Shown piece by piece: positions 8,359-16,225 of a DNA stretch of 64,000 bases (position 1 is the first letter of the stretch; each line of letters opens with the position of its first letter). The stretch spans positions 620,001 to 684,000 of the forward strand of contig JAJDXE010000010.1 of assembly GCA_022825265.1 (NCBI GenBank), given 5' to 3'. Source of the stretch: Dehalococcoidia bacterium (GTDB lineage: Bacteria > Chloroflexota > Dehalococcoidia > Bin125). Below the pieces are notes generated by a model. The model made no database searches, had not been told where the DNA came from, and saw nothing but the letters and a program-made list of their open reading frames with translations. The position numbers and the translations under genes were made by a program.

Positions 8359-10785
8359 ATGCTCTCCAACACCCACATCCTTGACCTCACCGACGAACCA
8401 CTCGCCCTCGGCGCAAGAATGCTCGCCGACATCGGCGCCGACGTCGTCAGAGTCGAGGACGCCCGCGGCGACCACCTCCGCATGAGAGAACCCGCGATCA
8501 CCGCGGACGCCTCTCGACACGAACGAGGCTGGGCACACCTCCTCTACAACGCCGGCAAGCGCTCAGTCGCCGTCGACGTCGACGATCCCGCCACCTGGAC
8601 CCGCATCGAATCCCTCCTCCCGCAGTTCGACGCCCTGCTCGCGCCGCTCGAGCCAAAGGGCGCCCTCGCCGACTGGCTCGAACGCGGACGCAACAACCAG
8701 TGGTCCGCCGAGATTCCCATCGTCGACGCCGTCTTCCGACGTGGAGCCGACGAGCCCATGACCGACCTCACCGCCATGGCCGCTGGAGGACACATCGTCC
8801 TCAACGGACATCCCCAGGACCCGCCCGTCTACCCGGCCGGCAACCTCTCCCACAAGCAGGGCTCCATCGCCATGGCCGAAGCCGCCATGGCCCTGATCAT
8901 GCAGCGCCGCCGAGGCGGAGACGTGGGTCGGATCACCGTCTCGCTCCAGGAAGCCGTCACCTTCACCACCCTCCAGACCGCCAGCGGCAACTGGTGGACC
9001 TGGCACGGCACATCGCCCAGCCGCCACATCCCGATCGGCTCCGGCGTCACCTTCCAGTCCCGCGACGGCCACTGGCTCTCCTTCACCATCCACCCGCCCC
9101 ACTGGTACCGATTCGTCAACTGGGTCGACGAAGTCCTCGGCCTCGAGCAAGGCGAGCTGCGCGGCGAGGATTGGGACGACGAATTCTGGCGCGAGCAGCA
9201 CCAGCCCGAAATCATCCCCTGGATCGACCGCCTCTGCCAGGCCCTCACCGTCACCGAACTCCACGACAAGGGCCAGGAACTCGGCCTCCTCGTCCTCCCC
9301 ATCAACACCGTCGAAGAAGTAGCCGCCGACCCACACCTGATCGCCCGTGGCTACTACCAGTCCGTCGACCATCCCCACCTGGGAACCAGCCTCATCCTCC
9401 CCCGCTCCCCCATCCGAACCCGAGGAGAACAACCACGCGCCCGCCGAGCCCCCACCCTCGGCGAACACAACGATCAGATCCTGCAGACCTCCCCCTCTGG
9501 GGGAGGTGCCGCGAAGCGGCGGAGGGGGCCCGCCCCAGGGCACGCTGCTTCGCTCTTCAACGGATCACCACCACCCCCAAGACGACCCCTCGACGGCGTC
9601 CGAGTCCTCGACTTCACCTGGGCCATCGCCGGCTCCCTCGGCACCCGACTCCTCGCCGACCTCGGCGCAGAAGTCCTCAAGATCGAATCCGAATCCCGCA
9701 TCGACCCCATCCGCTACCGAGGCGTCCAGCCGCCCGACCACTTCTCGATCAACACCAACGGCACCTTCAACGACTGCGCCGGCGGCAAGAAGTCCGTCAC
9801 CCTCAACCTCAAGACCGAGGAAGGCATCGAGGCCGTCCGCGAACTCGCCCAACAGGCCGATCTCGTCACCTCCAACTACACCCCCTACCGGCTCGACCGC
9901 TGGGGCATCGGCTACGACGACCTCCGCCAGATCAAGCCCGACATCATCGTCTGCAACGTCGCCGTCATGGGCATCGAGGGACCCCGCGCCGAGTGGCGCT
10001 CCTACGGCAACGGGATCGTCGCCATGTGCGGACTCGCCCACCGCTCCGGATTCCCCGACCGCGCTCCCATCGGACTCGGCACCCTGCACACCGACTTCAC
10101 CGTCCCCTACTACCTCGCCACCTCCGTCATGGCCGCCCTCGACCACCGAGAGCGCACCGGCGAAGGACGCTACCTCGAAATCGCCCAGTACGAGACCGCC
10201 GTCCAACTCCTCGACACCGAGCTGATCGAAGCCCTCAACGGAGGCCGCGAGCGCCCCCGCATGGGCAACCGTTCACCCTTCATGTCGCCCCACGGAGTCT
10301 TCCCCTCGGCTGGTGAAGAACGTTGGGTCGCCATCGCCTGCCGCGACGACAACGACTGGCGAAACCTCTGCCGCGTCATGGGACGCGCCGATCTCGCCTC
10401 GCGAATCGAGCTGGAGACGCTGGCTGGTCGACAGGCGCACGAGGACGAACTTGAGGCCGCCATCTCCGACTGGACTCGCAGCCGGGACGACTGGACCACC
10501 TACCGCCTGCTAATCAACGCCGGCGTCCCCGCCAGCCCCGTCGAGCGACTCGAAGACTTCTTCACCGGCCAGGACCGAGCCATGCGCGACAACTACAACC
10601 CGGCCCAATCCCCCGAAGGCCCCACCTTCCAGATCCAGCAAGAACCAATCCTCTGGGACGGCCAACGCCTCCCCGCCCGCCGAGCCCCCATCTGGAGCGA
10701 GCACACCGAGGAAGTCCTCAAGACCCTCCTCAACTACACCGAAGCCGACCTCACCCGCCTCGCCGCCGCCGGAACCCTCGGCTAG
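8359..10785 (+). CDS. Double-domain CaiB/BaiF (class III) CoA-transferase
   Basis: 808 residues from the ATG at 8359, about twice the usual 400 of a class III CoA-transferase. The first domain (residues 1-375) starts with ILDLTDEPLALGARMLADIGADVVRVE and the second (about 400-808) with GVRVLDFTWAIAGSLGTRLLADLGAEVLKIE, each carrying the family's opening Rossmann-like motif. The enzyme should move CoA between carboxylic acids. The linker (residues 376-400) is largely encoded by a family A palindromic element (TSPSGGGAAKRRRG), so the two domains may have been joined across, or later invaded by, that repeat. Two-domain members are known, so this could be one functional protein. The second domain keeps the fuller family pattern. 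Confidence 0.85.
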   Translation: MLSNTHILDLTDEPLALGARMLADIGADVVRVEDARGDHLRMREPAITADASRHERGWAHLLYNAGKRSVAVDVDDPATWTRIESLLPQFDALLAPLEPKGALADWLERGRNNQWSAEIPIVDAVFRRGADEPMTDLTAMAAGGHIVLNGHPQDPPVYPAGNLSHKQGSIAMAEAAMALIMQRRRGGDVGRITVSLQEAVTFTTLQTASGNWWTWHGTSPSRHIPIGSGVTFQSRDGHWLSFTIHPPHWYRFVNWVDEVLGLEQGELRGEDWDDEFWREQHQPEIIPWIDRLCQALTVTELHDKGQELGLLVLPINTVEEVAADPHLIARGYYQSVDHPHLGTSLILPRSPIRTRGEQPRARRAPTLGEHNDQILQTSPSGGGAAKRRRGPAPGHAASLFNGSPPPPRRPLDGVRVLDFTWAIAGSLGTRLLADLGAEVLKIESESRIDPIRYRGVQPPDHFSINTNGTFNDCAGGKKSVTLNLKTEEGIEAVRELAQQADLVTSNYTPYRLDRWGIGYDDLRQIKPDIIVCNVAVMGIEGPRAEWRSYGNGIVAMCGLAHRSGFPDRAPIGLGTLHTDFTVPYYLATSVMAALDHRERTGEGRYLEIAQYETAVQLLDTELIEALNGGRERPRMGNRSPFMSPHGVFPSAGEERWVAIACRDDNDWRNLCRVMGRADLASRIELETLAGRQAHEDELEAAISDWTRSRDDWTTYRLLINAGVPASPVERLEDFFTGQDRAMRDNYNPAQSPEGPTFQIQQEPILWDGQRLPARRAPIWSEHTEEVLKTLLNYTEADLTRLAAAGTLG
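9487..9530. repeat. Palindromic element, family A, in the linker of a fused enzyme
   Basis: acctccccctctgggggaggt is followed by a small hairpin gccgc-gaa-gcggc and ggaggggg. It is read in frame between the two CoA-transferase domains. Confidence 0.8.
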
Positions 10786-10794
10786 GTTTTCGCC

Positions 10795-12120
10795 CTACAC
10801 AATCTCCGCGTCGTAATCCATCCCGATATGCCCCCGCTCCCGCAGACCCGCGATCTCCGCCTCCGAGTACCCCAACACCTCGCGATACACGTACTCGTTG
10901 TCCTCGCCCAGCGCCACCGGAGGCTTCCGAATCCCCAGCGGCGTCTCCGAGAACCTCATGAACGGACGATTGAACCGGAACGACCCCACATCGTCGAACA
11001 GGTCCAGCGACTCGTTCAGCTCCCGATGCTGCACATGGGCATCGTCATAGATCCGCGATGAATCCAGCACCGGAGCCGCCGGCACCCCATGCGACTGCAA
11101 CAGGTGCATCAGCTCATAGTCGTCCTGCGTCGACGACCACTCCGAGATCCGCGCGTCCAACTCATCATGCCGCGCCAACCGGCCCGCCTCACGCCGCAGC
11201 GCAGGATCACGAGCCCACGCCGGATCGCCCATCGCCTCGCGCAGACCCATCCACTGGTCGTCATCCATCACCGAGATCGAGATCCAGCGGTCGCCCCCAT
11301 CCGACCCATCCCCCTCCGACCGCGCCGGATACAAGCCGTACGGCGCGTGACCATTGACCGACCGGTTGCCAATCCGCTCCTGAACCACCCCATTCAGCGA
11401 GTAGTCCATGAACGCCTGCGCCAGCATCCCGCCGGCGCACTCGGCCTGCGCCAGCTCGATGAACTGACCCTCGCCCGTCCGCCGCCGATGCCGCAGCGCC
11501 GACATGATCGCAAACGCCGCATGAGCCCCCGCCACGTAGTCGCCCGAGAAGATCGACGTGATGTACGACGGATCGAGGTCTGGATACCCGCGCAGCAGCG
11601 TGTGACCCATCACCGACTCCAGGTGAACCCCCAGCGCCCGAGCGAACCGGTACGGCCCGTCCGATCCATACGCCGGCATCCGCAGCGCAATGATGTCCTC
11701 CCGCGCCGCCCGCAGGAAGTCGGGCCCGATGCCCAGCTTCTCCAGCGTCCCCGACGCGTTGTTCTCCACCAACGCATCCGACTTCGCCACCAGTTGCGCG
11801 AAGATCTCATGCCCCTCTTCAGTCATCAGGTCGACCGTCATCGAGTGCTTGTTGCGGAACTGCTGCACGAACGTCGGCGAGTAGTTCCACGGCCGAGGCC
11901 CCGGCTCCGCATTCGGATATCCCGCCGCCCAGCCCGCCCCAGCCTTGACCATCGCCGCCGACGGCCGAGCCTGCCCACCCCGAGTCATCGGCTGCCAGAC
12001 ATGAACGTTCTCAACCTTGATCACCTCCGCCCCAAGATCCGCCAGCAACGTCGTCCCAAACGTCCCCGCCCAGACCACGGTCAAATCAATCACCCGAACA
12101 CCGGAAAGCGGCAACACCAT
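10795..12120 (-). CDS. CaiB/BaiF (class III) CoA-transferase
   Basis: 441 residues from the ATG at 12120; the family opening GVRVIDLTVVWAGTFGTTLLADLGAEVIKVEN begins at residue 6. Further family features are the FRNKHSMTVDL stretch and the GEGQFIELAQAE segment. It catalyses CoA transfer between acids, probably in degradation of an unknown carboxylic acid. It is convergent with the double-domain enzyme, with only nine bases between stops. Substrate prediction is not possible from the sequence. Confidence 0.88.
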   Translation of the reverse strand: MVLPLSGVRVIDLTVVWAGTFGTTLLADLGAEVIKVENVHVWQPMTRGGQARPSAAMVKAGAGWAAGYPNAEPGPRPWNYSPTFVQQFRNKHSMTVDLMTEEGHEIFAQLVAKSDALVENNASGTLEKLGIGPDFLRAAREDIIALRMPAYGSDGPYRFARALGVHLESVMGHTLLRGYPDLDPSYITSIFSGDYVAGAHAAFAIMSALRHRRRTGEGQFIELAQAECAGGMLAQAFMDYSLNGVVQERIGNRSVNGHAPYGLYPARSEGDGSDGGDRWISISVMDDDQWMGLREAMGDPAWARDPALRREAGRLARHDELDARISEWSSTQDDYELMHLLQSHGVPAAPVLDSSRIYDDAHVQHRELNESLDLFDDVGSFRFNRPFMRFSETPLGIRKPPVALGEDNEYVYREVLGYSEAEIAGLRERGHIGMDYDAEIV

Positions 12121-12173
12121 GCCTGGAATGCTACCTCCTCCACTCCGATTCACCCTCCGCTAGCCGACCCACC

Positions 12174-12272
12174 TCCGATGCCCCGTGCTCCGCCTGCCCC
12201 GCACTTGATGCGGGGACACGGGGCCCAGACCTCGATCTCCGTGCGGAGCGCCGACGTCATCCTCACCTCAGC
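12174..12272. repeat. Dispersed repeat, family B, copy 3 with an insertion
   Basis: The same blocks as at 5426 and 8240 (ccgatgccccgtgctcc, acacggggcccagacctcg, gacgtcatcctcacctcagcc) are present, but about 25 extra bases (a second small palindrome around tgccccgcacttgatgcgggg) sit between the arms. Confidence 0.75.
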
Positions 12273-12273
12273 C

Positions 12274-12603
12274 TTACCCGCTCGGCCGCCGCTGATGCCG
12301 TTGTCGATGCAACAGCACGCCATCAATGATGATCGTCGACGGATATCGCCCAATCAGGTGACCAAACACGCAGCGCAGATAGTGAACCCGGCCGACCTGC
12401 GTCCCGTCGTGACACCGTATCCGCGTATAGAACGACTCCCCGCCCAGGCTGCAGCGATAAGACGGATCGACCCTGGAACTCTGCTCTTCGAGCAACTTAC
12501 CCCGCTGGACCAATCCGAATACGTCGTACGCTTCGTAGAGGTCTAGCAACTCGTACTCTGGAATCTGTAGGCTGGCCCTGTAACGACGGCGTCTGGACGG
12601 CAT
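12274..12603 (-). CDS. Conserved-looking hypothetical protein
   Basis: 109 residues with a basic N-terminus and tail. The central part (LYEAYDVFGLVQRG, then SFYTRIRCHDGTQVGRVHYLRCVFG) has three cysteines and alternating hydrophobic residues, suggesting a small beta-rich fold. Its ATG at 12603 lies two bases from the ATG of the divergent gene at 12606, so at most one of the pair can have a normal leader on this DNA unless one is leaderless. No family is recognised. Confidence 0.5.
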   Translation of the reverse strand: MPSRRRRYRASLQIPEYELLDLYEAYDVFGLVQRGKLLEEQSSRVDPSYRCSLGGESFYTRIRCHDGTQVGRVHYLRCVFGHLIGRYPSTIIIDGVLLHRQRHQRRPSG

Positions 12604-12605
12604 CG

Positions 12606-12884
12606 ATGAGTCTCTCTCAAGAAGTCCGCGACGAGCTAACTGGCCTCTTGCAAGCCTATCTGGCAGGTAGCTGCGCGATTGACGATGTCCTCGATTTCGA
12701 GGTGGAGTACTGGGGAGATGATGCCTTGCCCTCCGACGTTCAGGACGATCTAACCTTGCTCTCCCTGCGAGGCAACGAAGTGTTGATGGGAATCAGACCC
12801 CTCGATAGCTTCGAAGATGGCGTCCGCGAAATCCTGATGCGAACATCGCCACCCGCCGTTTCTGAAGCAGCCGCTGGCAGCTAG
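12606..12884 (+). CDS. Small acidic hypothetical protein
   Basis: 92 residues, strongly acidic. A helical N-terminus (VRDELTGLLQAYLAG) is followed by a DVLDFEVEYWGDDALPSD stretch. There is no clear ribosome site. Its stop overlaps the end of the following minus-strand CoA-transferase by four bases. Such small acidic proteins near toxin-like genes are sometimes immunity or antitoxin factors, but nothing here shows that. Confidence 0.45.
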   Translation: MSLSQEVRDELTGLLQAYLAGSCAIDDVLDFEVEYWGDDALPSDVQDDLTLLSLRGNEVLMGIRPLDSFEDGVREILMRTSPPAVSEAAAGS

Positions 12885-14098
12885 CCCACCACCCCCGCCG
12901 ACCGCAACGCCGCAATCTCCCCAGCCCCAAACCCGCACTCCGACAACACCTCGTCCGTGTGCTCCCCCAGCCTCGGCGGCGGACGACGGATCGACCAGGG
13001 CGAGGCCGGCATCATGAACGGACGCCCGGGCAACTGAACCTCGCCCAGCTCCTCGTGCGACGCCGTCGCCCAGAAGCCCCGATCGCTGAAGTGCGTGTCC
13101 TCGAACAGCTCGTCGACCGAGAACAGCGGACCGCAGAGCACCTTCGCCTCCCGCGCCTCGGCCCAGATTTCCCGCTTGGTCCGCTCCAGCGCCCAGGGCA
13201 GGAAGTGCGCGTTGAACTCCTCCACCAGCTCCGGATTCAGCGCCGCGCCCGGACGCCACCATTTCTCGTCCTGCAACCACTCGGGACTGCCCAGCATTTC
13301 GTCCAGCCTCGGGACCCGGATCGCCGCGCCCGAGAACTCCACGTACCCGTCCGCGCAGGGATACACCCCCGACAACATGCCCGCCGCCGGACCCGGCGCG
13401 CGCAGCGACTTGCGCCCCGCAAACTCCCAGCCCATCGTCGCCGCGTGCCGACGGTCGACGCCGTTGAACTGCGCGTCGGCCATCGCGAAATCGACATACT
13501 GAGCAATGCCCTGCAGCTCGGCCGAGGTCAGCGCGCCCATCGCCGCCGTCGCCGCCGCCGACCCGCACTCGACCAGCGAGGCCGTGCCGAACATCTTGAC
13601 CGGCTCGCGATCCTGCACGCCGATCGAGTACATCTCGCCCGCGAACCCGTACAGCACCAGGTCCGAGACGCGGTAGTCCCGATACGGCGAGTCATGCCCG
13701 AACGCCGAGATCGAGACCATTGGCAAGTCGTCGCGACGCGCCGAGATCCCCTCCCAGCCGTAGCCCAGCGAGTCCAGCCGGCCCGGCGCCAGCGACTCAA
13801 CCACGATGTCCGCCCGAGCGATCAGCCGCTCCATCACCGCCTTCGCTTCGGCACGCTCGATGTCCAGCACCAACGAGCGCTTGTTCGTGTTGAAGTAGAA
13901 GAACGTCCCCGACCGCTCCGGCCCGCGCACGCCCTGGTACCACGGCCCCACCGACCGCGACGGGTCCCCGCCCGGCCGCTCCACCTTGATCACATCCGCG
14001 CCAAAGTCGGCAAACAGCTTCGTGCAGTACGGCCCCGCAATATCCTCCGTCAGGTCAAGCACGGTGACGCCGTCAAGGGGTCCTACAAGCTCAGCCAT
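12881..14098 (-). CDS. CaiB/BaiF (class III) CoA-transferase
   Basis: 405 residues from the internal ATG at 14098 (MAELVGPLDGVTVLDLTEDIAG); the longer frame upstream is not needed. The opening motif, the FNTNKRSLVLDIE segment and the RADIVVESLAPG segment are all typical of the family. It is the fourth CaiB/BaiF domain within six kilobases, on the opposite strand to the first two, so the local set is not one simple operon. The likely role is CoA activation of a carboxylic acid. Confidence 0.88.
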   Translation of the reverse strand: MAELVGPLDGVTVLDLTEDIAGPYCTKLFADFGADVIKVERPGGDPSRSVGPWYQGVRGPERSGTFFYFNTNKRSLVLDIERAEAKAVMERLIARADIVVESLAPGRLDSLGYGWEGISARRDDLPMVSISAFGHDSPYRDYRVSDLVLYGFAGEMYSIGVQDREPVKMFGTASLVECGSAAATAAMGALTSAELQGIAQYVDFAMADAQFNGVDRRHAATMGWEFAGRKSLRAPGPAAGMLSGVYPCADGYVEFSGAAIRVPRLDEMLGSPEWLQDEKWWRPGAALNPELVEEFNAHFLPWALERTKREIWAEAREAKVLCGPLFSVDELFEDTHFSDRGFWATASHEELGEVQLPGRPFMMPASPWSIRRPPPRLGEHTDEVLSECGFGAGEIAALRSAGVVG

Positions 14099-14156
14099 GC
14101 GGGGAGTGTAGGGGTAGCTCACCCCGACCTCGATATGCTGAGACTCGGAGACGATC

Positions 14157-14396
14157 ATGACCCTCAGAAGCGTCCGCGCCCGCTACCGCAACGGCGTCCT
14201 CGAACCCCTCGACCCCATCGACCTGACCGAGGACGAGGAAGTCCTCCTCACCATTACCGGCCAAACTGTTCGCCCAGCGACCGACCCGGGAGGGTTGTCG
14301 AAGTCGGCCGGGGCTTGGGCCGGACAGTTCGACGACTTCGATCAGCTCATCCAGGACATCTACCAGGCCCGCATCGACGGCTCCCGCGAACCGTGA
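14157..14396 (+). CDS. DUF104-type antitoxin-like protein
   Basis: 79 residues. The N-terminal half (VRARYRNGVLEPLDPIDLTEDEEVLLTI) matches the AF2212/DUF104 antitoxin pattern of Val-x-Ala-x-Tyr, Asn-Gly-Val-Leu-x-Pro-Leu and Leu-x-Glu-x-Glu-x-Val. Such proteins usually neutralise a PIN-domain RNase toxin encoded next door. Here a GTG overlaps the stop codon (14393), as expected for a toxin gene, but that frame stops after about a dozen codons. The toxin is therefore absent or truncated, leaving an orphan antitoxin. Confidence 0.7.
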   Translation: MTLRSVRARYRNGVLEPLDPIDLTEDEEVLLTITGQTVRPATDPGGLSKSAGAWAGQFDDFDQLIQDIYQARIDGSREP

Positions 14397-14425
14397 GCGC
14401 TGCGATATCGTCACACTCCCAGCTG

Positions 14426-15439
14426 TCATGATGAGTCGACAATGCTACCAAAGTTCCGGGGCTTACGGCTCTTCGATCTAAGACCTTGATTCCGCTCATT
14501 CACATCCTCAATCGATAACCCCAGGTGCTTGAGGATCAACATCTGCGTGACGGCTTCTACATTATAGAACGTGTCAATCATCTCTTTGCTGTCGTAGCCC
14601 AGCCGTTTGTAACTATTCTTCCCGTGAACAATGTCATGCCGCATCCTTACGATCCTTGACGCTCGCTCATTCCTGTCGGTATCTGCGCCGAAGACTTCGC
14701 CACCATAGGCCATAACATGCGCCAGCATTCGGTGTTGCTTTGTCTCAACACCTACCATACCGTGATACAATGCCTCAAATGCCATTACTCCTACGGCTAA
14801 GCGAGTGCTTACGTATGCGTTTGATCGTTCCACACTGTTACTGAAGTAGAGATCCAATGCATATTCACATCTGTCGTAAATCTCGAACCATCTGGAGACG
14901 ATGGTGCTGAAGTTGGACGCGATGCTCCGATAGTCGGCGAACATGATGCTCAGGATCAACTCTTCATCTACCAGGTCCCTTGTGGGCACAACTGCCGTCG
15001 GATCTTCAGTCGCAATCAACGTCCGGTCTTCTCGTATGTCTGATGTATAAGCCAACACTGACTTCACTGCGAGATGGCGACAAGTGAGGAATGAAAGCAG
15101 ATTCGCCAGATTCTGCGAAATGCGCCAGAAGTAATGAGTGCCTTCCACTGGATGCTTCGGGAACACCCAAACCTTGACACTCTTCTTGATGATTTCAGAA
15201 GGAGGCACTGCCTCTGCTACGAAGCTGGTGACCCTGTGAAACTCCATGGTGGTGCCGTCGGAGAGCAACACGCGCCGGACTTCTTGCGGTTCAATCGACA
15301 GCTCGACTCTTTCAGCAGCTTCGCCTTGAGCATGTAGAACTTCCCATGAGGATGTGCCGTAAGTTCCCCACATCCACTGCGCTAAGCCTTCGATCTCCAT
15401 GACTGCAGACCGAAAGCCTGATTCTCTTGTGACAGTCAT
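14426..15439 (-). CDS. HEPN-domain protein, ApeA-like (putative abortive infection)
   Basis: About 337 residues from the ATG at 15439; a TTG at 15457 is possible. Near the C-terminus RHDIVHG gives the R-x4-H motif of HEPN RNases, preceded by a long helical region (AVGVMAFEALYHGM) that fits a HEPN domain. The N-terminal half is beta-rich, resembling the ApeA N-terminal domain of phage-defence proteins. Cell death through RNA cleavage is the known mode of such systems. The gene is clearly poorer in G+C than its neighbours and has no partner gene, suggesting horizontal arrival. The HEPN assignment is moderately supported; the ApeA link is weaker. Confidence 0.5.
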   Translation of the reverse strand: MTVTRESGFRSAVMEIEGLAQWMWGTYGTSSWEVLHAQGEAAERVELSIEPQEVRRVLLSDGTTMEFHRVTSFVAEAVPPSEIIKKSVKVWVFPKHPVEGTHYFWRISQNLANLLSFLTCRHLAVKSVLAYTSDIREDRTLIATEDPTAVVPTRDLVDEELILSIMFADYRSIASNFSTIVSRWFEIYDRCEYALDLYFSNSVERSNAYVSTRLAVGVMAFEALYHGMVGVETKQHRMLAHVMAYGGEVFGADTDRNERASRIVRMRHDIVHGKNSYKRLGYDSKEMIDTFYNVEAVTQMLILKHLGLSIEDVNERNQGLRSKSRKPRNFGSIVDSS

Positions 15440-15653
15440 CCTGTTACCATCTTCCAACTATCTCTTTGCAGGGAATCGCCAATCGGAACGGCTTTGTCTC
15501 ACGCAATCGTATGCCACGCGCGTGCTGATCCGACGCAAGCTCGCCCGAGAACCCCAGATCCACGGCGGCAAGCGATCCCGCGTCGTCTTCACCGAGAACG
15601 GGGAGCGCTCCCAACCTAGAACAGATAGACGCTGACCGCGCTATACTGACCCC

Positions 15654-15914
15654 ATGGCAACCATGAACCCAATCCTCAGACTGCGCAGCGCCTTCCGCTC
15701 GATGGGCGCAGAACCCGAACAGGCCGACGAAGCCGCCGATGCCGTTGACAACCACAGCTACGGCCGGCAGGAGTCGGACCTCAAGTTCCAGATCCTCATG
15801 ACCGAGTTCCGCCGAGAGATGGCGGAAATGAAAACCCAGCTCTTGCTCGCCATCTTCGTCGCCACCGGCTTGATCATCGCCGCCGTCGGAGTGCTGTACG
15901 CCGTCTTCGACTGA
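15654..15914 (+). CDS. Small coiled-coil protein with a C-terminal membrane helix
   Basis: 86 residues: a conserved N-terminal block (NPILRLRSAFRSMGAEPEQADEAADAVD), a short amphipathic helix with REMAEMKTQLL, and one C-terminal membrane helix (AIFVATGLIIAAVGVLYAVF). The next gene is a clear paralogue. The layout resembles the DUF1640/CCDC90-like family of coiled-coil membrane proteins of unknown role. Nothing here indicates a more specific function. Confidence 0.65.
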   Translation: MATMNPILRLRSAFRSMGAEPEQADEAADAVDNHSYGRQESDLKFQILMTEFRREMAEMKTQLLLAIFVATGLIIAAVGVLYAVFD

Positions 15915-15932
15915 GAACGGGAGGTTAGTTGC

Positions 15933-16214
15933 ATGGCAACCATGAACCCCGTGCTGCGTCTGCGCCAAGCGTTCCGCTCCATGGGGGCGGACGAAGAACA
16001 GGCCGACGAAGCAGCAAGCGCGATCGATGACGCCTATGTCGGTCGCCGCTTCTTCGAGGCGCGGATGGACCAGCAAAGCGCTGAGCTTCGCGCCGCGATC
16101 GCGGAGATTCGACAGGACATGGCCGAGATGCGCAACCAGATCTTGCTGGGCGTCCTCTTGATCGCCGGCGTGGCCGCCGCAGTGCTGTCGGTCGTGATCG
16201 CCGTCTTCGACTGA
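15933..16214 (+). CDS. Paralogue of the preceding coiled-coil membrane protein
   Basis: 93 residues beginning with MATMNPVLRLRQAFRSMGAD, nearly the same opening as the preceding gene, followed by a helix with RQDMAEMRNQILL and a C-terminal membrane segment (AVLSVVIAVFD). It lies 18 bases downstream, so the two form a tandem duplication, and related proteins occur at 29264-29569 and 32138-32320. A GGGAGG site precedes the ATG. Confidence 0.65.
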   Translation: MATMNPVLRLRQAFRSMGADEEQADEAASAIDDAYVGRRFFEARMDQQSAELRAAIAEIRQDMAEMRNQILLGVLLIAGVAAAVLSVVIAVFD

Positions 16215-16225
16215 CGCAACCACCC

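Noticed and set aside
8700..10316. A 538-codon alternative frame inside the double CoA-transferase gene
   Set aside because: Low-complexity Arg/Pro/His composition; the main frame has clear CaiB/BaiF motifs in both halves.
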